A stretch of 64,000 nucleotides of DNA from NCBI GenBank assembly GCA_024449915.1, contig JAMZAV010000054.1, positions 558,001-622,000 on the forward strand, written 5' to 3'. A program made the translations under genes and the position numbers. Under the pieces are notes generated by a model. The model was given only the letters and a program-made list of their open reading frames with translations. It had not been told where the DNA came from and made no database searches. Below are positions 9,646-20,880 of this stretch, piece after piece (positions within the stretch are counted from its first letter, which is position 1; each line of letters opens with the position of its first letter). This DNA comes from Sweltsa coloradensis. Lineage: Eukaryota; Arthropoda; Insecta; Plecoptera; Chloroperlidae.

Positions 9646-10702
9646 ATAATCCGATTGCAATGTGAGGGGGTAGAGTTGAGTCTACTCCTTTAAACAATCT
9701 ATTGTATCTGATGTCTATATTGATCGTGGACAAAGGTATAAAAATCAATAAATGTGAACACATAAGAATGAATAGGGGCTGCCGGATACGTTTATTTTAT
9801 ACGATTGCTATGATATTTGCGTACAAAAAGTTATTTTTTACAAGTATTTGACTATGTTCGGCCTCATACGTCGATTTGTGTACTTTTCAAGATTCTATCA
9901 AAACTTTCATCGAATTCAAGCCGCCTTCCAATAAAGATAGGTTTACGCACATATTTGTTCGTATATATTGTTTGCAATGTTCCTTTACAAAGACTTTTTT
10001 GTCGCATAGTTTTTTTATTAAATATATTATAAAGAAGCGACTCGACACAAGTCTTGAGCATTAACTTTGTCGAATTTTATTCAATGGTTCCATGGCTGTA
10101 ATATCTTCGGCAGTCATGCACTCTGTTGTGATAAATATCTTACATATACTCAGAGTTACAGATTAGAAAAAACCTACTATTTACTTGAAATTTTTCTAAT
10201 AGCCATACGCGGATATAGCAAAAATACTAACCCTGGTATAATTCAACAATTTTCCATTACAGGCGCTGTACGCTAGGTGTAAGACTACGTCTGGAAGTCC
10301 TCGGTTCGACACTTACCACGGCCAATCACGATTGAAGATGTTTGTCAAAGACACTTTCTTAGGTGAAAAAGTTACTGATGCGATTGAGTCAATGCACTAG
10401 GGCATTACTCCACAGCCATCCTGAAAAACCTGTTATTTTTAAGAGAGGGACACACAGGGTATACTAATGTGTGTCGTACAACGGTTATTGAACCCACCCC
10501 CCACCCCCCAAATTACAAACAAGTAGTTTAGTTTACATGAAAGATATTGGTAAAAATTATTTTTAAACTAGACATATTGAAAAAATAATATTACCTCATT
10601 GTGAAATGAAGTGAAAAAACTTTTAAAAAAACTTTTTTTTTGTTTCTGTATTTCCATCTAGCGCCTTTTACTTTTCTCATGAATAAATAAACTGGTGCTC
10701 AC
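9646..10702. other. Mostly unique AT-rich stretch
   Basis: No gene was recognised. Around 10262-10320 there is a tRNA-like text with a B-box-like CTCGGTTCGACACTT, probably a SINE relic. Overlapping frames of 60-70 codons at 9817-10276 on both strands show no familiar domain. Confidence 0.4.
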
Positions 10703-10804
10703 CTGCCAAAGTAGAGGAAGAAGCAGAAGACGAGGCAGAGGAAGACGAAGACGAAGTGGCCGTAGAATCTCGGGCCTGAAGAGGTTGGGGTTGGGGGAAA
10801 TCTC
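10703..10804 (-). CDS. Candidate internal exon (unidentified gene)
   Basis: This is a prediction from splice signals only. On the minus strand a pyrimidine-rich acceptor (TTCGTTCTTGGTTTCAG) precedes 102 bases ended by a consensus donor (GGCAG|GTGAGCACC). The length is exactly 34 codons. The stretch is clearly richer in G+C than its surroundings. All three frames are open: one gives a leucine/arginine/proline-rich peptide, one a hydrophobic peptide, and one a serine/alanine-rich linker-like peptide (residues near ATSSSSSSASSSASSS), so frame and product are unknown. No neighbouring exon was found. A low-complexity repeat with chance splice motifs is the alternative. Confidence 0.35.
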
Positions 10805-13800
10805 CTGAAACCAAGAACGAAACTGTACAAACAAAACTTCACTCTTGTACTCGTGTTCAGACTTTTAACGTAGAAACTTGGAATTTGAAAGAAGTTAACT
10901 TATGCTACCACCTTGTCAAACTTTTCCAGATACATTGCCTTTTATAGAAAACCATACATATATGCTGCTTTTAACGATAAAGTTCCTGACCCACCTATTT
11001 TAGAGTGCTATTTTTCTATCACCTAGATTATATACAGTCGAAAATATATTACGAAGACTAAAAATAGGGTAAAACAGTCCGAGTTTCTATTCGAGCGTTA
11101 TAACTTTGAAACAACACCTCTGTAAAACAACTGGTGTTCTGAACTAAAGAAAAGTATGCAATCTGTTACGACATCCAGAGAGTATAGGAAGTTCAATGTT
11201 CAATGTTTACGGAAGCATTGGCTCCTTGATGATTGATAACTTATGTACATTTATTTTGAAATAAGTATTACTTTATTACAGTTCTCACATATCATCGTAT
11301 CGACAAAAGTTGAAATTAGATATACCGTTCAGTTATCCGTATAATGGGTCTAGGATAAAATATGGTTGAGTGACAACTCTCAAACACAAGTTTGAAGTTC
11401 AAGTACAATAAAAGCAATGTACCATTTATCAACCATAATCCCGATACTATTAGGTTTTTTTTCAGGCATATCGCCAATTGGGACCAATGTCAAAATTTCA
11501 AAAGCACACGAAAGATGGTTGAACATTTTGCATTAATGTAATACGAAATTATATAATACATAACATTTAAATTAGAGTTTTTTTTTACAATCAGCCATTG
11601 AGTTATAAATAACTAGAAATGATTAGTCAAGTGCAAAATTAAATATTGAGCACTGATTTTGTTATATTGCATGAACACACTTTAATCGTGGAGGTTGGAG
11701 TTTCTTAGATAAAATTTCATTGCAAGATTTGTTAAGTAAATTTTTTTCGTCACGTTTGATAAACAAATCGTGCATTAAACGTGAGTACATTCAACCATTT
11801 TCCCGGCATAAAGGTTACTTTGGTAGGTGAGTTAAAAACAATATTTAATATATCAATTCTCAAAATTTAATTTTTCACTTTACTAGTATTTTTTTATTTT
11901 TTTTTTTTTTAGTAAAGAGTGGTTCATGTGAGGCTGTATCCCACCTACAAAGTGTGTATATTTGGATGATTGAGTTTTCATTTTCGTGTAATAAAATAAA
12001 ATAAACAAATACATTCGTATTTAGATTCTCGGTCACATAACTGATTTTCAGTGGGGGACATTAAATTTAAAGTCGACCAAGCCAACCATGTACACATCTT
12101 TCTTAAATTCACCCAACTTTTCAGCCATATTTCGATGACTTAAATGACATTAGTCTGAGGGCGATACAATAGCCTTTACACACGTGGTAATGCATGTACA
12201 CGTGCACCAGTACTTTCACGCATTACTTTGTTTGGACGCTGTACACTGTAACAATGGGCATTATAACCCAGAGCTCGCGGCGAAAAAGTTTTCATTAGTA
12301 AAATAAAATTTAAATCAAAATTTAAGTTATGCAGTAAAGTTTATTTAAAACACAATAACATTGTTGGCTTATGATTCACACGGTGGAAATGTATTTGTTT
12401 TTGAGATAATTTTCCACGTAATCGAGAGACAATGTATAAGTTTACTGTATTTTGACAGCCGGGTTTATTTAATATGTAAAAGTAATGTTATTCATGATAA
12501 TATCCAGGGCTTTATTGCTTTTTAATCACAAAAACATCCCGTTCAATATAAAATGCTGTATTGACGTTGTTTTGTTTTGTTTCGGGGAATTTTCCTGTGT
12601 AATGTAGTTCTGAATCTTATTCACGGCTACAGCCTTTAGGCTATGAACTGTGTGTTTCAATCAAAGCAAACTTATTTATTCATACCAATGTGCAGGGTTT
12701 GGTGTAATTGAGAACACAATAATTTTACAATACAAATAATATAAGTCTTCGTGTAATTACATTTTATATACTTAAAGAAGAGAATTTTGATTGTAAACGT
12801 GTAGTCACGATTACTGCCTTTGCGCTGTAGGCCTTCGCGGTCTTAGGCCTTCAGTGAAGAATAGAGAGGAGAGAGCGCTGAAGAACACGTTTCCAGAAGA
12901 GAATAGAAACGGGAAGGGGTGTCTAATAATGTCGTGTATCTCCGCATAGAACAAAGGAATTCTTCTGTGAGATCCATCCTTTGATTCTGTATTGCAAAGC
13001 AGGAGTAAAATAATAGGTCGGCCAGAACCAAAGAGAAAGTGGGTACATCACTGGGGAATCTGAGGTAGAGTTGGACCTTCAAGTGAGCTATTGAAGCTGT
13101 TGTTAATTGTGATCCTCTTAATTGGAGGCATTCGAGACGAAAGCTGTAAAATAAGCTTAATTGGTTTCAAAATTAGTCATTATTATTAAACCCGTTCAGA
13201 GGTATTTGAAAGTAAAGAGAAGAATATGAAGTGGTTTTCTTTATTCAGAAATAAGGTTCACCGTACAAAATAAATGTGTTTTAGCAGGAATTTCTGTCTG
13301 CTGTAAAATGAACCAAATGCGGACACAAGTAAATCAAAAGTCGGACTTAAAACGATATTTGACAGTTTTACACTTACATTATACATTTATCATTGTATTT
13401 AATTTACATTTTTGTTTTATTGTTATACATTTTAATTTGTATTTACATTTTATTTATTCATTTAATCCAACCTTTAATCGATAGGTTTCACACGTAGTTG
13501 AGGAAGAACAAACAGCAGCTGTTTTTTTTAAGTAAGGCTCTTACCCATGATTTACTTCTGTCCATGGGTGAATCTTTGTTTTCCATATCAACCGTTCTTA
13601 ATTTGAATTAAGTTTATTTGCCAAATTAGCGGAAAATCATTATTAGTCAGATCAGGTAGGTTACGCGAATGCCTTGTATTACTGTTTGCTACATTTTCAC
13701 GATTACTAGAAACTTTAAATAATTTTCCGCGTGTGTGTAGAATGTAAAATGTGTTCTGGTCTCAGTGTAAACATTAACTCTCAAACCTCTCCTTGTACTT

Positions 13801-14147
13801 GACCGTTCATTATTAGAACAACTTAAGTTTTTTTTTGATTACCTTACAACTGGATCTCTATTTTGTTTCGATAATAAATTCTTGACGGTACATATTTATT
13901 GAAGTTCACGAGATAAAATGTAACTATATACTTAAATATAAACAAGTCCCACATGCGTATAAAGCGTGGAACTGATATTGGAGTATGGGCCGGTCGATAC
14001 TCAACAACGGCAATCCAGACTTAAGGGCAAGGTGTTCTTCAAAGACTCATTTTAAATAGCCCTTCGAAATTCTCTTCACACAAACCCCTAAACCCTTATT
14101 TAGTTGCCTCTAGAGAGAGACATGGATTGACCCTGGGGGTATATTTA
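10805..14147. other. Mostly unique stretch; LINE-tail relic at 11985-12180
   Basis: No gene was recognised. Between 11985 and 12075 the text ACTGATTTTCAGTGGGGGAC and ATTCGTATTTAGA matches 20785-20880 and, inverted, 45245-45315. A diverged relative of the foldback arm (CTTTTCAGCCATATTTCGA, GCGATACAATAGCC) follows to 12180. A minus-strand frame of 79 codons at 12843-13082 is unrecognised. The remainder is featureless to me. Confidence 0.45.
11985..12075 (-). repeat. LINE 3' tail-like repeat (family 2), copy 1
   Basis: Read on the minus strand, CCCCCACTGAAAATCAGTTA and a CTAAATACGAATG segment run into an AT-rich tail. The arrangement AATCAGTT..GACT..TAGA..TAAATA resembles the tail of LINE family 1 (AATCAGTT..AACTGAATAGG..TAGACGTTAAATA), so the two may be related non-LTR tails. 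This is inference from short similarity. Confidence 0.4.
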
Positions 14148-14695
14148 CTAAGTGACAAAACAGTCGATCGACAACGTCAGTGAGAAGAACAAGTGAGAAC
14201 TGACACCTCGAATTTTCATCATACCAAATTAAACAGTTATTACTTACTTTTACTGTATGTAGTTGTTTATTACGTTAAGGCTGTGTGTTCACCAAAAACC
14301 AAAGTCCAAAATATGCATAAAACAGTAGTTATAGAGTATGATCATTAATCACAGTCTTTTGAAAAGATCAAAATATGTTTTTTGGATTGTTTTGGTCGAT
14401 GCATTTTTCCTCTATTGCTACTTTTTTGAACGATTTTTGGTGCTAAGTTTTTCCAAAAGTATACCATTTGGATGGCTGATATTTTTATTGTAGCTTACAC
14501 TCATCTTTGACTTTAGAATGTGTTATTTTGAAATGTGTATCTTCAATACCTTACATTTTACAGTGTATTATATTTGCCGGTACTTTTGTGGTATTTGTAC
14601 CGTCAAAAGAAAAAAAATGAAGATCTTAAGATACGAAAGCTATACATTTCATAATACCACATTCTATAGTCAAAGATGAATGTAAACTACAATAA

Positions 14696-15337
14696 CTAGG
14701 AAACGCTCAGTTGGATGCGTTGATAAGCGAGCACGTACAATAGCTAGACCCGCATTGCACATTTTTTTTTAATTTTTAAATTTGCGACGTTCGCTGTCCA
14801 CGGGGCCATGTTTCCAATATTATTTATTGTTGCCAAGGTATTTGGGTAAACTTTTGGGTAAACCTTTACTTTGTGGGTAAAATCCACCGCTATCTAGAGG
14901 ACCTTGACATCATCATCATTTTGATTACTTCTAGGTGGCAGTGCATAGTGTCCAGAAACCACGTGCGACTTTTTGTTGCCATTGTAACGTTACTTTTGTT
15001 AAAATGTAATTTCCATCTACACTACTTATCGGATCAAAATAAAATTAACATATTGGTGACCGGACGGACATTTTAAATGATTTGGCCACCTCAGATTTTG
15101 TCGCCGTTTAGTTTTAAAAAAAAAAATCGATTAACTTTAATGTAACTTTCTAACTTTTTGAACGATTTTGCCACAAAACTAATGGCATTCAATCCAGAAA
15201 GCTTGCAGATGGTCCAAATTTCAACTCGATCCGAACCTCCGTTCGAACAATATGGCGAGACATACAAAAAAAACAAAAAAAACAGTGACTATTTTTTTCT
15301 GGCAGAGTCAAATGGAAACGCTCACTTTGCTCGCTTA
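14696..15337 (-). mobile_element. Helentron-like (HINE) element, copy H
   Basis: Sister of the copy at 7385-8076. On the minus strand it starts TTAAGCGAGCAAAGTGAGCG and ends GTGCTCGCTTATCAACGC, then GAGCGTTTCCTAG. It interrupts the small central palindrome of the host element. The opposite arm, near 14480-14500, reads GGCTGATATTTTTATTGTAG without a break and so gives the empty site. The element sits between two T residues on the minus strand with no duplication. Confidence 0.75.
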
Positions 15338-15539
15338 AAAATATCAGCCATCTAAATGGTATACTTTTGGAAAAACTTAGCACCAAAAATCGTTAAAAAA
15401 AAGTAGCAATAGAGGAAAAATGCATCGACCAAAAAAATCCAAAAAATATTTTTTGATCTGTTCAAAAGGCTGATCATACTCATAACTACGGTTTTATGAT
15501 TATTTTGAATTTTGGTTTTTGGTGAACACACAGCCTTAA

Positions 15540-15710
15540 GAAAACATTGGCAGACGGCTTTAAAAGTGTAAAATATGTAATTATTGCCAATAAAAAGCAC
15601 AAACGCTTGGCTCAACGCTGCACGCATCTGATTGCAGCTATACAAACTTATAAGCATTATTGGGAACAATTACACATTTAACATTTTTAATGCCGTCTGC
15701 CAATGTTTCC
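15540..15710. mobile_element. 171-bp MITE with TTAA target duplication
   Basis: The terminal repeats are GAAAACATTGGCAGACGGC (15540-15558) and, at 15692-15710, the inverse of GGAAACATTGGCAGACGGC, matching at 18 of 19 bases. TTAA flanks both ends (15536-15539 and 15711-15714). The opposite arm of the host element has one uninterrupted TTAA at 14275-14278 in the same context. TTAA targets are typical of the piggyBac and Kolobok superfamilies. The purine-rich GG(G)A start fits Kolobok better than the usual piggyBac CCY. Confidence 0.85.
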
Positions 15711-15870
15711 TTAACGTAATAAACAACTACATACAACAAAATAAGTAAGTAATTACTATTTAATTTGGTATGATGAAAATTCGAGGTGGCAGTTCTCACT
15801 TGTTCTTCTCACTAAAGTTGTCGACTGTCTATTTTCACTAACGTTGTCAATCGACTGTTGTCACAATTAG

Positions 15871-18213
15871 TTAATAGACTCCCTGGACAGACTTTCTACA
15901 CTAAAAATCTAATGAACAAGAAATATGAAAAGAAAATGTGATCATATTTTTTAAAGATTAATAAGCATTGAGAATTATTAAAAAAATATAACTTCAAACA
16001 AGTTGTGTTTCCTCGTCATTACTCATTATAAACGGCAAACTACAAGTAATCAGGTGAAAAATAATGTTTAAACACTTCCAAAAGGAGTATTGACGCAAGA
16101 TAAATTTTCCATAAGCCCATGCAATAACAAGTCAGCAATGTTTGAACACTTACAAAGGAGTATTGAAGCAAGATCAATTTTCCATAAGCCCATGCAATAA
16201 CAACTTTTTTCTTAATAAATATTTCAATTGCACAATTCAAACGTCTATAGTCAAACTCGTTTCTTTTTGTTTACTCGATGGCAAGAACTACAGGAGTGGG
16301 TTCATATTATAAAGGAAATTATTTCATCGTCATTACTAAAGGTCTTTGTAACCTCCAATAATTTTTAGTAAAAAATAAAAAATAAAACATCTCTTTTTCA
16401 ATTGAACCCTGTAACATATTGTGTAAGAATATCTTCATCGCGTATCGCTTTTTCCCTTGGCGTGGGTTTGAAAAGACTGTTACGAGGGAGCGAAAAGAAG
16501 ACATATTTCATTCCAGTCAACTGTCACATTCGTTGTGGTTTTTTGTGTTTTCCTTGTGTTCAGTCCAACTGCTGGAACGATTATGGGGGCGCCTTAGATT
16601 GTAATAACAAGTAGGTTCCTGTTGCCAGTTAGTTTTACAACTTATTCTTAAAGAGATGTTCCTAGGGGGATACTTCAAGGGGACTGTCTCTTATGTGACC
16701 AAATTCAAGTATGGCTTATATGTAGAGATTTGATTTGGCTTGATTAGATTTATTCGAACAATTTATATGCTATCAGTTCACAGTGTCCGGTGATATTAGA
16801 TAGGTAGAAGATAAGAATCCAAAAATATTATTTGCATAATGATAACTTAGAAAATAATTAACTAAAAAAAAATTAGAAAAATAAAAAATAAAAATGCAAA
16901 CAACTAAGAAAAGCAGCCCGGCCCGAAAGTCGGTCCAGGCTAAAATTCAAATTTCTAGTAGCGTGTATAGCGATTCCAAGGTCAATGTTTCCCCCACTAG
17001 ATAAAATATGACGCCAACATAATTATAGTTGGCTCGGACAACCCTTACGTCAGCCTCATTGTAATTAGGGTTCACGGCCAGGCAAAGTTACGATACGACA
17101 GCGTGGCTGGTTCATCTAAAGCTTTATTAGGCTCAAGTACACTAGTAATTCAAAGCTATTATGGTCACTTTTGTGAGGGATATTCCATTATTAGGTAACT
17201 TAAGAGGAGAGGCCATCTCATGTTTCATCTCATGTAAGATAGCTCGAACAAGAGAACTTGGACCGCTAGCTAATTATGAAAACCGTGTGTGTGGCAGTAC
17301 GTGTTTAGATGATCAAGTATTACAGTGCATTATTATATATATGTATAATATAGGCAGATGTGAGCGGTTTATAGTATAAAGCATCGTTTTAGGCGACTAA
17401 TGCAACAACAAAATAAAATGGCTATTATAAAATATTATTTTAATTTAAATAAAGTTGTGATAATTTTTTTTGTATAAATAACATTAAAACTTGTGCCAAT
17501 TTAAGTCACGAAAATTTAATTGAAGACACAGCAAAAAATTGTTGTCAATTATAGAAATAGATTAATTGGTAATTAAGAAATGAGAAGTTGTAGGAAAAGA
17601 ACGTGTATTTCTTTTAATCCGCTATCCCGGATCAAATATAACAACACATGCACCTTGCTTTCATCTTTCCGCATTGTAAATATTTTACATCGAATCATTG
17701 TAACACTCCACAAACAACATTTTAATACTTCGCCTTATCCGTTACCCGTACCGTCATATCGTCTATTGTTTGATACAATATTGCTACCAGAAGGAGTAAA
17801 TTATTAATTACGGTTATGGAAAGGTTGGAAAAGTTTCACATAAACTTGTAAGTTTTATAAGGGCGCGTGAACCGTTCGATCAGTATTCACCACCCAAACC
17901 TTGGCGAGGATGGGGAGGGGGGGGGGGTGGTCCCGTGCTTTACTGAACAAGAGACGGGCGGACAGAGGGAGTGGGGTTTGTCAGTTACCTTGCGTTTTAC
18001 GATCAGCTGAGACGTGCTCAGGGCCAAATTCTACCCCTGGCCCTAGGTATCGAATAGTTGCTAGATTTTTTAAGCATGGCGGTATAGAAGAGAATAATAT
18101 AAAAAAATAATTCAAAACGATACAATTATAAAACATGAAATACGAGATGACGACAAAAAAAAAACGAAAATTCGTGTAATGTTTTTTTTTGTTTGATTCG
18201 TCGTACAGCATGA
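15871..18213. other. Mostly unique stretch; short tandem duplication and G run
   Basis: Apart from the 74-bp duplication at 16063-16203 and an 11-base G run at 17917-17927, I see no repeat or gene. The block 17900-18060 is richer in G+C, but its frames match nothing I know. Confidence 0.4.
16063..16203. repeat. Direct tandem duplication, 74-bp period, two copies
   Basis: AATGTTTAAACACTTCC at 16063 and AATGTTTGAACACTTAC at 16137 begin two units that both contain GGAGTATTGA and CCATAAGCCCATGCAATAAC. A few substitutions separate them. Confidence 0.9.
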
Positions 18214-18707
18214 TTGGTTGAGCGAAGCGAAGACTTCAATAACACTGACCCCCCCAAAAAAAATTAGCTCTTTTTTTATTTTTGTCTGTTTGTTCGTGCT
18301 CTACCGGGCAAACTGCATATGCGATCTTGATAAAAATTTGAGGGGACCTTCGAAATCTCTGAACTTTGTCATGCAACGTTTGTGGGTACTATCTATCAAA
18401 TATTTCTTATGATTATCGTACTTTTACTATTTTTTTCGATTTTTAGTGCGATATTTTCGTGATATTTGGCCGGCGACCGGGCAAACGGTAACTCCAATCT
18501 TGATGACACTTTATAAGAACGTTTAAAATCACTATAAATATATATGTTATGAATTTAGAGACATTTGAAGAAATGTTTCTCATAGAAATCGTACTTTTAC
18601 GATTTTCCCCTGATATTTAATACGATATTTTCGTGATATTTGGGCCGATCAACCATAAAAGCTCATCCATCAACGCGACTGGAAAAAGCTTTAGCAAAGC
18701 AGCCTAG
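18214..18707 (+). mobile_element. Helentron-like (HINE) element, copy C
   Basis: It starts TTGGTTGAGCGAAGCGAAG, has a T tract near 18270, GTTTGTTCGTGCTCTACCGG and ACCTTCGAAATCTCTGAAC, and ends AAGCTCATCCATCAACGCGA then AGCAGCCTAG. The middle contains a second GACCGGGCAAACGG block near 18474, so the internal module appears twice. The 3' stem differs from copies A and B. Confidence 0.65.
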
Positions 18708-20784
18708 TTTCAAAAAATACATCTATGAAACTGGTGGTATAATACTAAGTCCATAGCACTTTACAACCAATGTGCAAGCTAAATCCAAAACCTTACGACT
18801 AGAGATGACTTTTAAATGCATATTTCCATTTTATAGGGTAATTGTAGTTTTCATAGCCAGTTGATGCGTACGCCGTAGCGATACGTACGATTTAGGAAGC
18901 AGCTTCAAATCCCACATCGGAAATGTACTTTTGTGGGCGTCTTTTATTCTCATATAAACAGCAATAATAAAGACGTGAAACAACTGCCCATAGGAATAAT
19001 TTAATGTGTAGTAAAAAGATCGAAGAATTTCACGACATCGAATGAAGGCTATTCTGAAGATGGAACTCGGTGTGATAAGCGTAGAAGTGAGGCAAGAATA
19101 GGCTGGCTATGAAGGCACTCAGGGCCAACTCGCTCTTATAGCTACGTCATTGGGCGTAAACATATATACATGTTGGCGAATATAACCTTTGAGAAGAGGC
19201 GGAGAATTCTTAAGAAAAGTGTGAAGATACCTTTGACTTTCTTTTGGCACCGCGTTATAGTTATAAGTGCATGCAAATCGTTTTATTTGGCTTCTTGTGT
19301 TCACCAGTCCGGTCACATGTCCTGTTTATAACCACGTTTTCAGCTTTTTCTTATATTAGTCCCTAAATAAAATTGTTTACGTCTCGTAATTGTGGAAACC
19401 ATAACACACTAAAATGCAAAAGCTTGCACAAAAGCTGTTAAGCTCAAAACGAGGAAGATGAAAGTTTCTTAACATTTTAAGTGTAGCCAAGACCACTATT
19501 TTGTTTAAAATGAATTAAAATATTAATAAAATTAGTAAACAAAATATATTAATGCAATTACAAACTTTTAGCGTAAGCGTGATGTAAGGACCAAAGGTGA
19601 AGTAGAACAATGTTCGAAAATATGTGTTTCGACCGGGGATCGAACCCGGGTCCTCCGCCTTTTCGTAGCGATGCTTACCAACTAAGCTATCGGGCCACTG
19701 GGTGCATCATTTCTCAATTGCTCTATATGTGATGTATGTGTGCTGAATGTTCATATTATAAACAATTTATATATTTTCTATAATTTTATCAACATATTTA
19801 TGTTTTCACAATAATGGGCTTAGCAACACTTTAATATCTCATCACTTTAGAAGTTGAGCAACTTTTAACTTCCTCGTTTTAAGCTTTGCCTCTTTCTGCA
19901 ATTTTTGCCATTTTTGTGTGTTATATCAATACTTTTTTAGAAACGATGTGGTGTGTATGTTGTTATTCAACGAAAAGCAATTACTGGATGTAAAATACAA
20001 CCTCACTCATTCATTAAATATCTCTACTCCCAATGATATTTTTAAAAACATATGGAACTGCCGGGAAATGAACTCAGGGCTATAAGCAGACACTCTACCG
20101 CAGAACCACGAAGGGATACATAACAGAACACAAGCGATTTCATATACAATCCAGGATTCTATAAAAAAACAGAAAAATTTTCCAGTCAACAATGAATGTA
20201 CAAAAGGTCATTTGAACTTATTGCAAGGATAAATTTCTTTATTCGTGCAAAGTTTGGTATCTCTATGATTACCCGTCTCTTCAAAAAACACGAAAGAAGG
20301 AAATGTTTATATTCCCATTATCTCAGCTTCCGGTAATCCAATTAAATTCCCGTTTGTGAGAGCGAATTGCTCTGGCTGGAAATGACTGACACTGGGGGAA
20401 AATTTGTTTTTCAAACCTTATCCGTTTTGGTCCGACAAACCGGTACAGAATTAGCTTACCTACTCTCTCACCCTCACCCAACAAGCTGAAGAAGAAAGTA
20501 TTGATGGATATTGACTTCTGATTATCTTTTAGGCGCATCTTCAGATCGGGATTAAACTTGAAATGGGTCATCTCATGGTATAAAAGCCCACCGATTAACG
20601 CAAGTTGTAGGTTTCTACCTCTTATAGTTTCCCTTTAGCAACATAGTGTCTCGGAACATGCGCTAATAGTTACTTGGTGAATCGCCCGCGTGGCTATAAA
20701 GGCCCGGTGAGCTATCCCACACCTATGGATATACAGTGCCGATTTAAACAGAAGAACATCATGGCAGAGAAAGAAAAAGCCTTA
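18708..20784. other. Mostly unique stretch with tRNA-like relics
   Basis: No protein gene was recognised. Besides the tRNA-like pseudogene at 19626-19696, weaker tRNA-like texts lie near 18853-18920 (plus strand; CAGCTTCAAATCCCAC as a B box) and 20042-20110 (minus strand; TTCTGCGGTAGAG as an A box). Confidence 0.4.
19626..19696 (-). pseudogene. tRNA-Phe(GAA)-like pseudogene or SINE head
   Basis: Read on the minus strand, 71 bases fold as a tRNA: D arm GCTT-AGTTGGT-AAGC, anticodon stem TCGCT/GGCGG (all five pairs, two G-T), T arm CCGGG-TTCGATC-CCCGG. The A box (TAGCTTAGTTGG) and B box (GGTTCGATCCC) are good. The anticodon would be GAA. Two faults argue against function: the acceptor GGCCCGA faces TCGAAAC with three mismatches, and the base before the anticodon is C instead of the invariant T. 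No CCA or intron is encoded. Confidence 0.6.
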
Positions 20785-20880
20785 AATAAATAAATAAATT
20801 CGTATTTAGAGTCTACCCACTTAGTCATATAACTGATTTTCAGTGGGGGACTTTAAACCAAAGCGACCAATGCCAACCCT
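20785..20880 (-). repeat. LINE 3' tail-like repeat (family 2), copy 2
   Basis: This is an (AAAT)n run, then ATTCGTATTTAGAGTCTACC, then ACTGATTTTCAGTGGGGGAC. It matches 11985-12075 and, inverted, 45245-45315. The repeat unit reads toward its (ATTT)n end on the minus strand. Confidence 0.55.

Larger units (their letters stand above)
14148..15870. mobile_element. Long inverted-repeat element with two nested insertions
   Basis: The left arm (14148-14490) and right arm (15338-15870) are inverted copies. Landmarks are AGAAGAACAAGTGAGAACTG, CACCTCGAATTTTCATCATA, GCTGTGTGTTCACCAAAAAC and TTTTTCCAAAAGTATACCAT. A smaller palindrome (about 14480-14695 joined to 15338) forms the centre. The arms are made unequal by a Helentron-like element (14696-15337) and a 171-bp TTAA element (15540-15710). 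A diverged relative lies at 51325-51782. No transposase is encoded; the 105-codon minus frame 15352-15669 crosses arm and insert and is not a gene. Confidence 0.75.
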
